Assembly (NCBI RefSeq): GCF_002104765.1
Contig: NZ_NCXM01000001.1
Coordinates: 356,995 to 420,994 of the forward strand
DNA: 64,000 nucleotides
Source: Mycolicibacterium vulneris
GTDB taxonomy: Bacteria > Actinomycetota > Actinomycetes > Mycobacteriales > Mycobacteriaceae
Reading direction: 5' to 3'
Shown here piece by piece: positions 27,588 through 34,022 of this stretch. The position numbers and the translations under genes were made by a program. Below the pieces are notes generated by a model. The model worked only from the letters and a program-made list of their open reading frames with translations, did no database searches and was not told where the DNA came from. Numbering within the stretch: the stretch's first letter is position 1; the number at the start of each line of letters is the position of its first letter.

Positions 27588-29459
27588 TTAACGGTGCCCG
27601 CCGCCGCCACCGCCGAAACCGCCGCCGCTGTGACCGCCGCCGAAGCCGCCGAGACCGCCGCCGGGAGCTGGAGCGTGACCACCGCCGAACCCGCCGAACC
27701 CGCCGAACCCGCCGAACCCACCACCGCCGCCGGGAGCTGGAGCGTGACCACCGCCGAACCCGCCGCCGGGCGCGCGAGCGTGCCCACCGCCGAACCCGCC
27801 CGGACCACCGGATCCCGGCGTGGGGACATGCCCACCACCCAGGCCGCCCGGACCACCCGATCCCGGCGTGGGAACGTGGCCGCCGCCCGAGCCGCCGCCG
27901 CCAGGACCGCCCGATCCAGGTGCCGGGACGTGGCCACCAAGACCACCCGAACCCGGCGTCGGGACGTGCCCGCCCGGTCCGTTCTCACCGGGCGTCGGAG
28001 AATGCCCGCCGCCGTAGTTACCGGGGCCGCTCGGCTTGGGCGGGGTGCCTTCGCCGGGGGGCGCTTGGTGCGGGGGTGACTGCGGAACGGTGACCTGCCG
28101 GGGCTGCGGCAGGTGTACCTGGGGTTGCGGCTGCACCGGTTGCGGGATGGACAACCGCGGGGCTTCGAGTATCGGGGGACTCACGACCGGGTTGGGAAGC
28201 GGAATATGCACGGGCACCGGGACCGGCACCGGGGGAACCACGACGGGAACCGGAACGATCGGGGCCGCGGGCAGTGCCGGGGCCGCCGGCGGCGGAACCG
28301 CGGGCAGCGGCGCGGCGGCCGGTGGACTCAACGGCCGGGGCGCCGCCGCCGGGGCGGGCAGGCCGATCTTCGACAGCGGTTCGGACGCCTGCACCGGCGC
28401 GGGGGCCGGCGCCTGCGCGGGGACGATGAGGTGCTGCCCGGGAGTGGGCTGCAGGGCAACGGTTCCCGTGGTGCGGATGCCGATCGCCAACGCGATCTCG
28501 AGCGCCAGCACCGCGCTGATCCCGACCACCGCCAGCCCGCTGCCGACCAGCAGGACCGGCCGCCGCTTCGGCTGGCTCTCTTCGGGAAGGAAGAGCTTCT
28601 CGATGACGACGGTCGGTGAATCGGCGTCGTCGTCACCCACCGCGCTGTAGGCGAGCTCGTCGTCGCCGGCTTCCCGCCCGAACGGGACATAGAGGTATTC
28701 GGGAAGGGAGTACTGGTCGACCGCGCCGGTGCCCGGGTCTTGCGCATAGGCCAGCGCGGCGGTCGACGAGGCAAACAGCGGCGCGTTCGCCGACGCCAGT
28801 GCCGCCCCACGGGCCAGCGCCGTCTCCGGCTCCTCGGCCACACTCACGTCGAGAAACGTTGTCGACTGCAACACCGACTTCAGCGGAGCGACGTCGATGC
28901 CCGAGCCGACCAAGAACAGGCCGCCCGGCAGGAGTTCCAGCTTCTCCATCCCGGCGACCATCGCGCTGAGCTGCTCGGCGGCGTCGCCGTAGGACTCGGC
29001 GTGGATCTGTTGTTTGTAGACGTCCGGGATGGAACCGTCGGAGGTCTCGACGACCGCCAGCGTCGCGGTACCGGGCTCGACCAGCAACACGGCGGTGCGC
29101 TCGTAACCCATTGCGCCGCCGACATTTTGCGCCAGCGCGGCCGCTGCCAAAAAGGCCGAGACCAGCATCACGTTGTCGATCCGGTGGGCGGCCAGCGCGT
29201 CGCGCAAGGCTGCGGCTTCGAGTTGATCCGTCCACGTCACGCCGATCGATGACAGCTCGAGGCCGGCGTCGATCGCGCCCTCGCGGGTGCCCAGGATGGC
29301 GGAGATCACTTGATCGGGCCCGGTCGTCGTAGCCGCGTCGTCGACGTCAGTGACGTCGAACGAGTCCTCTTCTACCGTGGCGCCGTCGGCGTATTCGCCT
29401 TCCAGCACGACCATTTGGATCGACGACGGTGCCATCGACACCCCGAGCACGATATCCAA
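27588..29459 (-). CDS. Pseudo-Hsp70 membrane protein 4 (DUF7159-like), long PGRS-like tail
   Basis: The longest paralogue, 623 residues. The head has VLGVSMAPSSIQMVVLEG, AAALAQNVGGAMGYERTAVL, LVEPGTATLAVVETSDGSI and FLVGSGIDVAPLKSVLQST with ALARGAALASA. The helix is at about 302-327 after QPKRR. The outer tail of nearly 300 residues starts Pro/Ala/Val-rich (PVPVPVHIPLPNPV) and ends in imperfect repeats of the type GGGHVPTPGSGGPGG and GGGHAPAPGGG, reminiscent of PE_PGRS composition though unrelated at the N-terminus. The TTG at 29459 gives MDIVLGVSM and is preceded by GGAGGGG. It is the first gene of the array when read on the minus strand, with dcd 107 bases to its right. Confidence 0.8.
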   Translation of the reverse strand: MDIVLGVSMAPSSIQMVVLEGEYADGATVEEDSFDVTDVDDAATTTGPDQVISAILGTREGAIDAGLELSSIGVTWTDQLEAAALRDALAAHRIDNVMLVSAFLAAAALAQNVGGAMGYERTAVLLVEPGTATLAVVETSDGSIPDVYKQQIHAESYGDAAEQLSAMVAGMEKLELLPGGLFLVGSGIDVAPLKSVLQSTTFLDVSVAEEPETALARGAALASANAPLFASSTAALAYAQDPGTGAVDQYSLPEYLYVPFGREAGDDELAYSAVGDDDADSPTVVIEKLFLPEESQPKRRPVLLVGSGLAVVGISAVLALEIALAIGIRTTGTVALQPTPGQHLIVPAQAPAPAPVQASEPLSKIGLPAPAAAPRPLSPPAAAPLPAVPPPAAPALPAAPIVPVPVVVPPVPVPVPVHIPLPNPVVSPPILEAPRLSIPQPVQPQPQVHLPQPRQVTVPQSPPHQAPPGEGTPPKPSGPGNYGGGHSPTPGENGPGGHVPTPGSGGLGGHVPAPGSGGPGGGGSGGGHVPTPGSGGPGGLGGGHVPTPGSGGPGGFGGGHARAPGGGFGGGHAPAPGGGGGFGGFGGFGGFGGGHAPAPGGGLGGFGGGHSGGGFGGGGGGHR

Positions 29460-29565
29460 TACAAACCCCTCCAAAGGTATTGCACGATGAACCATGGCCA
29501 GGTGGAGGAAAAACCATGGCTAACTAAGTATCGCGCACAAGGAGAGCGAGAGAGCCCCTCAGAAC

Positions 29566-30138
29566 CTATGTAGTCCTTATGAAGTTCTGATAGGAGCGCG
29601 ACGGCGTCGGTCCTCGCTGGCCCTGATACTTCGAACCTACTTGCTTACTGCCGTAAGGGTGTTCGGCGGGACTGGTCAGCCGCAGAATGCACAGCTGACC
29701 GATCTTCATGCCCGGCCACAGGGTGATCGGCAGGTTGGCGACGTTGGACAGCTCCAGCGTGATGTGGCCGCTGAAGCCGGGATCGATGAACCCGGCGGTC
29801 GAGTGCGTCAGCAGGCCGAGGCGGCCCAGCGACGACTTGCCCTCCAGGCGCCCGGCCAGGTCGTCGGGCAGGGTGATGAGTTCCAGCGTCGAGCCGAGCA
29901 CGAACTCGCCGGGATGCAGCACGAACGGCTCTCCGGGGGCCGGTTCGACCAGGCTGGTCAGCTCGTCCTGTTGCTTGGCCGGGTCGATGTGGGTGTAGCG
30001 GGTGTTGTTGAACACCCGGAACATGCAGTCAAGCCGCACGTCGATGCTCGACGGCTGCACCAGGCTGCCTTCGAATGGCTCGATGCCGAGCCGCCCGGCG
30101 GTGATTTCGGCCCTGAGGTCGCGATCGGAGAGCAGCAC
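29566..30138 (-). CDS. dcd: dCTP deaminase
   Basis: A 190-residue enzyme, the exact length of M. tuberculosis Dcd (Rv0321), which converts dCTP to dUMP as a bifunctional deaminase/dUTPase. Visible are the start [12 protein letters not shown], the [16 protein letters not shown] segment, [19 protein letters not shown], the nucleotide-binding [24 protein letters not shown] motif (catalytic Glu-Gly-x-Ser type) and the C-terminal lid [14 protein letters not shown]. It supplies dUMP for thymidylate synthesis and keeps uracil out of DNA. It stands 31 bases downstream of the exported protein on the same strand. Confidence 0.97.
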   Translation of the reverse strand: MLLSDRDLRAEITAGRLGIEPFEGSLVQPSSIDVRLDCMFRVFNNTRYTHIDPAKQQDELTSLVEPAPGEPFVLHPGEFVLGSTLELITLPDDLAGRLEGKSSLGRLGLLTHSTAGFIDPGFSGHITLELSNVANLPITLWPGMKIGQLCILRLTSPAEHPYGSKQVGSKYQGQRGPTPSRSYQNFIRTT

Positions 30139-30168
30139 GCGACGAGCCTAGCTGGCTGCTCTACATGT

Positions 30169-30804
30169 TCAGCGGATGTAGACCTCGCTGCCGTTGGGAT
30201 ATCCGCCCCCGGTGGTCGTGACGTGCACGTGGTCGTAGTGGCCCAGCCGGCTCGTCTGGGCTCCGTTGGGTGTGTAGTAGACGCCCCGCCAGATCGCGTC
30301 CTGGATGCCGAACCGGTTGGCGTTCTGCAGGACGTAGGCGACGATCGCATTGCCCAGCGCGATGCCCTCGACGGACTCCGGGTTGGGAATCATCACGTCG
30401 ACCGCCAGCCCGAGAGGGTGCCACGGCAACGGATCGGGGCGCACTCCCCCCATCTCGTGGATCTGCGGGAATTCCGCGGTGATGCTGCGCGCGGTCAGGA
30501 TCGTCCGGATCTGCATGCCCCGTTCGGGGGCAACGTCGGCGGTCAGGAAACGGGCCCGGGTGTGATACCGCGACGCCGCGGTGGGCTCGCCGTCAACGGA
30601 TCCCTTGATGAGCCGATTCGACGCCGCCGTCACGATTTGCACGCAGCATGGAGTGGTGTCGCTGATAACGGGTTTGGCTTCGATGTGGGGCGCAAATGGA
30701 GCGACATCCGCAGACACCGCGAAGAAGGCTGCGGCGGGCACGAGCGCTGCAGCCAGCGTCGCCGACGGTTTGCGTCGCTTCCTGGCTAATTCGTGTCGAC
30801 CCAT
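30169..30804 (-). CDS. Exported LAS-type peptidase-like protein (Rv0320 type)
   Basis: A 211-residue exported protein. A signal peptide is clear (RKRRKPSATLAAALVPAAAFFAVS with cleavage near ADVAPFA). The mature part has two Cys (TTPCCVQI) and a C-terminal domain whose motifs WHPLGLAVDVMI and GHYDHVHVT give His, Asp and HxH in the arrangement of the LAS/M15 zinc peptidases that cut peptidoglycan peptides. Databases often call it ARB-07466-like. Enzyme activity is inferred. I use the ATG at 30804; a GTG at 30813 is possible. It corresponds in order to M. tuberculosis Rv0320, between dcd and tRNA-Gly, and probably shares a transcript with dcd. Confidence 0.82.
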   Translation of the reverse strand: MGRHELARKRRKPSATLAAALVPAAAFFAVSADVAPFAPHIEAKPVISDTTPCCVQIVTAASNRLIKGSVDGEPTAASRYHTRARFLTADVAPERGMQIRTILTARSITAEFPQIHEMGGVRPDPLPWHPLGLAVDVMIPNPESVEGIALGNAIVAYVLQNANRFGIQDAIWRGVYYTPNGAQTSRLGHYDHVHVTTTGGGYPNGSEVYIR

Positions 30805-30973
30805 CCAGAGCACATTACGGTGCGATAACGAAATAATAAATATGAGTATGTGAATTTGCTTGAGGAATAATTCTTCTTCGGCGCGACGGCATACCGCGGG
30901 CCATGCGCCCCGGTCGATGAGCCATCCTGACCTCTACGGCCGCCGCCGGGTGCTAGCCTTCCTTGGCGACAGT

Positions 30974-31047
30974 GCCGATGTAGTTCAATGGCAGAACATC
31001 AGCTTCCCAAGCTGAATACGCGGGTTCGATTCCCGTCATCGGCTCCA
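30974..31047 (+). tRNA. tRNA-Gly (CCC)
   Basis: A 74-base cloverleaf with CCA encoded. The acceptor arms GCCGATG and CATCGGC pair fully, the anticodon stem TCAGC/GCTGA encloses the loop TTCCCAA with anticodon CCC, and the T-arm has the standard GTTCGAT loop. In M. tuberculosis a tRNA-Gly sits at the same place next to Rv0320. Partial copies of its 3' half occur at 31312-31335 and 32313-32349. Confidence 0.95.
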
Positions 31048-31389
31048 AATTTGACCAGCCCAAGTACGGCCGAACATCAGCTGCGAGCGCGGCCCTGTAC
31101 CCCGCCCGTACCCGGAACCAAAGCGTATCGCCGCGGCCTTCGAGGCGTCGTCCTGCGAATGCGCGTATAGACGCGTGGGCCCTCCCGCTCGCGTCTTTGT
31201 GACCGGTCGAGGCCGCGATGACGGCAACGAGCACCGGACCCGCGCTCGCCGCGCCCTCCAACGAACCGATCGCTCTTAACGAAGCGCGGCACCTTATGAG
31301 CATCAAACGCCGCAGGTTCGATCCCGTCATCGGCTGGCTGGGAGCTCTGGACCTTACGCGCTCTATCCGGGGAAGGTTAGATCTTCACC
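31048..31389. other. Gene-free stretch after tRNA-Gly with a tRNA remnant
   Basis: No convincing gene is present in these 342 bases. The only recognisable element is a decayed piece of a tRNA T-arm and acceptor at 31312-31335. The rest presumably includes the promoter of the hydrolase gene that starts at 31390. Confidence 0.6.
31312..31335 (+). repeat. Remnant of a tRNA-Gly 3' end
   Basis: A 24-base match to the T-arm and acceptor arm of the tRNA-Gly at 30974-31047, ending in the shared GTCATCGGCT, with one substitution and one missing base. No anticodon arm of the same tRNA precedes it. It is too damaged to fold and looks like a leftover of integration or recombination at the tRNA. Confidence 0.65.
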
Positions 31390-32154
31390 ATGGGCGAACG
31401 TGTCACGTTCCAAAGCTCCACCGGCGCGAATCTGGCAGGGATCATCGACATGCCGGAGACCGCGGCGCGGGGCTGGGGCGTGTTTGCACACGGCTTCACG
31501 CTCGGCAAGGACTCGCCGGCCGCGGCCCGGATCTGCAAGCAGCTGGCCTCCGAAGGTATCGGCATGCTGCGTTTTGATGCGCTGGGCCTGGGTGGATCAG
31601 AGGGAGACTGGGGTGACGGATCGTTCACCGGCAAGGTCGACGACATCGTGGAGGCATGCGAGTTCATGGTCGACCGCGGGACCCCGCCCGACGTCCTGGT
31701 GGGCCACTCGTGGGGCGGCGCGGCCGCGCTCGCTGCGGCGATGGAGTCGCCAGGCGTCCGGGCGGTTGTCACGGTGGCGGCACCGATCGACCCCAGCCAT
31801 GTCGAGCAGCATTACGACGCAGTCGTCGACCGCGCTATATCCGAAGGCAGTGCCGAGTGGATGGCCGGCGGGCGCACGCTGACGCTGAAGCGGGCATTCG
31901 TCGAGGACGTCCGCACCGCCCACCTGCACGACAAGATCAAAGGCTTGCGCCTGCCACTGCTCATCCTGCACTCGCCCACCGACAACACGGTCGGCATCGA
32001 GAACGCGAGCGAGATCTTCCGCTTGGCCCGCCACCCGCGCAGCTTCGTCTCACTCGAGGGATCGGATCACCTGATGACCGCACGCGGCCAGGCTCATCGG
32101 GCAGGCCGAATCATCAGTGCCTGGGCCGATGCCTACCTCGATGATGCCCGCTAG
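31390..32154 (+). CDS. Alpha/beta hydrolase (serine hydrolase)
   Basis: A 254-residue alpha/beta hydrolase. The nucleophile Ser lies in VGHSWGGAAAL (G-x-S-x-G), the oxyanion-hole region in FAHGFTLGKD, the acid in HSPTDNTVG and the catalytic His in GSDHLMT, so the triad is complete. The closest type is the dienelactone-hydrolase/prolyl-peptidase-like group often found fused or next to OsmC proteins; the substrate is unknown. There is no signal peptide. It lies between two tRNA-Gly remnants, as a single gene, just before the lipoxygenase/dioxygenase pair on the other strand. A role in releasing fatty acids for those enzymes would fit but is speculation. Confidence 0.85.
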   Translation: MGERVTFQSSTGANLAGIIDMPETAARGWGVFAHGFTLGKDSPAAARICKQLASEGIGMLRFDALGLGGSEGDWGDGSFTGKVDDIVEACEFMVDRGTPPDVLVGHSWGGAAALAAAMESPGVRAVVTVAAPIDPSHVEQHYDAVVDRAISEGSAEWMAGGRTLTLKRAFVEDVRTAHLHDKIKGLRLPLLILHSPTDNTVGIENASEIFRLARHPRSFVSLEGSDHLMTARGQAHRAGRIISAWADAYLDDAR

Positions 32155-32489
32155 ATTGGAAAATCGGGCTCACCCCCTTGGTTGCGGAGATTATCCCCTT
32201 AACTGTGAAAGCACCCAGCCGGCAACGCCATTCGAAGCTCATTCCGCGCTGCCTCTAGCGTCCGACCGCCTCCGCGAATAGCTTGCCGGCAATCGCGTAA
32301 GCATCGCATGCGTCTGAATACGCGGGTTCGATTCCCGTCAATGGCTCCACGATGAGCAGTACCGCCGTCATACCTGCGTGCCCAACCGCGTTCGTGAACG
32401 GTTTCCGAGGCGGCGCCCGTCGATGTATTGGGCCATGAGGACACCACCGCTGCCCGACAAGTGTCCGAGAGCTGCCGCCAAGGGCGAGG
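32155..32489. other. Gene-free stretch with a second tRNA-Gly 3' remnant
   Basis: 335 bases between two genes whose stop codons face each other. No open frame here has protein-like composition. The notable element is the 37-base copy of the tRNA-Gly 3' end at 32313-32349. I see no clear terminator hairpin. Confidence 0.6.
32313..32349 (+). repeat. Direct repeat of the tRNA-Gly 3' end, candidate attachment-site remnant
   Basis: This 37-base segment matches 31011-31047, the 3' end of tRNA-Gly, at 34 positions, including 27 consecutive identical bases and the terminal GGCTCCA. Same orientation as the tRNA. A duplicated tRNA 3' end is what integration of a tRNA-targeting element leaves at its far end. 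The enclosed segment is 1.3 kb and holds the hydrolase gene; no integrase gene is seen nearby. Confidence 0.75.
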
Positions 32490-34022
32490 CTAGGCGTTGA
32501 TGTTGACCTTCAAGTCGCGTGGATAGATTCGCCATACCGCACCCGGGTGGCTGTCCATATCCGCCTGCAGCGCGAGAAGCTCGCTCTGGAATCGCAACAT
32601 TGCCGCCCTCGCGCGGTTGTCAAGCGCGATGCGATTGAAGTCGTCCATCAGTGCGCGTCGGGGCACGTTGAGGTTGTAGTTTGCGTTGACCAGCCGCTGG
32701 TAAACGTCTAGTGGCTCAGGCCGGAAATCCTGATATATCCGCGCCGGCTGCCGGTGCGTCCAAAGCTGATAGTTCCACATACAACTGCCGAGGATCTCGT
32801 GCTGCACGGTCACCAGGTACAGTTGGCCCGCCAGCATCCGCGCCAATTTGTCCCAGGTGACATCTGTGCGGCTTACGCCAACTCCTTTGGGAAGAAGCGC
32901 GTTTAATTCGTCGAGCCACGTCATCGCCTCGATGTCGCTGCGCACCGCCTTGTCGCCGTTGGCATTTCGCGGGTAATAGATGTCCAGATAGTTGCGCACG
33001 AAGCAGTGCATGACTTCGAATAGCTTCTCTAGGTTGTCCTGTGTCGGCGTCTCGAAGCCGGCGAGGTGCACGCCGCGCGACTTACCGTCCTCCTCAGGGT
33101 CATTGACGCTGTGCCGATAGTCCAGGTAGCTGTCGTCAAACAACTGGCACATGCCGTCGAAGGTAAAACTGAAGATGGTCTCGAAGTCGCCGCCCCGTAC
33201 CATCTGCCCGCGGGTGACCATGTCGTTGCTCTGCTGGGTGCCGAAGATGTACGGCCACAGCAGCCTGCACAGCGGGTGGTTACGCGACAGGCTGTTGCGC
33301 GTCGCAATGGCCAGCTGAGCGCCGCCCGCCAGGTGCACCCAATTGAAGTGGCGCACGAGCGAGAGGTGCGTCGAGGCGGCGCACAACACGATCTTGCAGG
33401 CCTGGTCCCACTGCGGATCGGTTGGTTTGACTCTTTTGCCCAGCGCGCATTCGATGCGATAGGCCTGCAGCGAACCTCGTCTGGTGTCTTCGGAAAAATA
33501 CACGCGCGAACCGATTTTCACTAGCCCCGGGTGGTGCTCGTATTTGTCGAGCATGCGGAGGTCCCACTTCCAAAGGGTGTTTCGGATGCGCTTGGTGTAG
33601 CAGGCGAAGGGACCGCGCACCGCCAGCGAGCCGAGGTCGGGACTGCCCAGATACTCGGCCGGCAGTTCGGGCGCAGGAAAGCGGGACCGACGCAGCCCGG
33701 TAAAAGCTCGGTTCAATGCCACCTGCGGGTCGGCGTCTATTCGGGGCAGGCCCGGCTGCATAGGCGAGACGACTCCGTAGAGCCAGACCTGAAAGTCATA
33801 GAACCTGTTGTGCAGTAACGAGCGTTCGTCCTTCGGGATGTCGGCGCGCGGGCAAACCATCACGTTGCGCAATGGCACTCCGGGGATCGCCTCAATCATC
33901 GGCTTCGGTTCGATGCGGCCCCACTTGGCCCTTGGCGGCCGGATGTTCAGCGGCTTAGCGGCGACGAATTTCCCCCAGGCTATGAAGTCCCAAAATCCGC
34001 GCCGCCCGAACCATGTCAGCAT
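32490..34022 (-). CDS. Lipoxygenase-like protein
   Basis: A 510-residue protein with the metal-site pattern of lipoxygenases, which insert O2 into polyunsaturated fatty acids. His225 and His230 form H-FNWV-H, followed by the family helix LAIATRNSLSRNHPLCRLLW, which matches the eukaryotic run LATHRQLSV-HP--RLL in kind. The third ligand is His408 in VTVQHEILGS. Two ligand positions deviate: the residue four after His408 is Gly412 where Asn is usual, and the C-terminal residue is Ala, not Ile. It is shorter than most family members and lacks an N-terminal PLAT domain and signal peptide. Its ATG overlaps the stop of the dioxygenase-like gene upstream by seven bases, so they are one operon. Activity is likely but not certain. 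Confidence 0.75.
   Translation of the reverse strand: MLTWFGRRGFWDFIAWGKFVAAKPLNIRPPRAKWGRIEPKPMIEAIPGVPLRNVMVCPRADIPKDERSLLHNRFYDFQVWLYGVVSPMQPGLPRIDADPQVALNRAFTGLRRSRFPAPELPAEYLGSPDLGSLAVRGPFACYTKRIRNTLWKWDLRMLDKYEHHPGLVKIGSRVYFSEDTRRGSLQAYRIECALGKRVKPTDPQWDQACKIVLCAASTHLSLVRHFNWVHLAGGAQLAIATRNSLSRNHPLCRLLWPYIFGTQQSNDMVTRGQMVRGGDFETIFSFTFDGMCQLFDDSYLDYRHSVNDPEEDGKSRGVHLAGFETPTQDNLEKLFEVMHCFVRNYLDIYYPRNANGDKAVRSDIEAMTWLDELNALLPKGVGVSRTDVTWDKLARMLAGQLYLVTVQHEILGSCMWNYQLWTHRQPARIYQDFRPEPLDVYQRLVNANYNLNVPRRALMDDFNRIALDNRARAAMLRFQSELLALQADMDSHPGAVWRIYPRDLKVNINA

Noticed and set aside
27588..28100. PE_PGRS gene
   Set aside because: The Gly-rich repeats look similar, but the N-terminus is the pseudo-Hsp70 head, not a PE domain.
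31312..32349. Additional functional tRNA genes
   Set aside because: Both copies lack the acceptor 5' arm and the anticodon arm; they are fragments.
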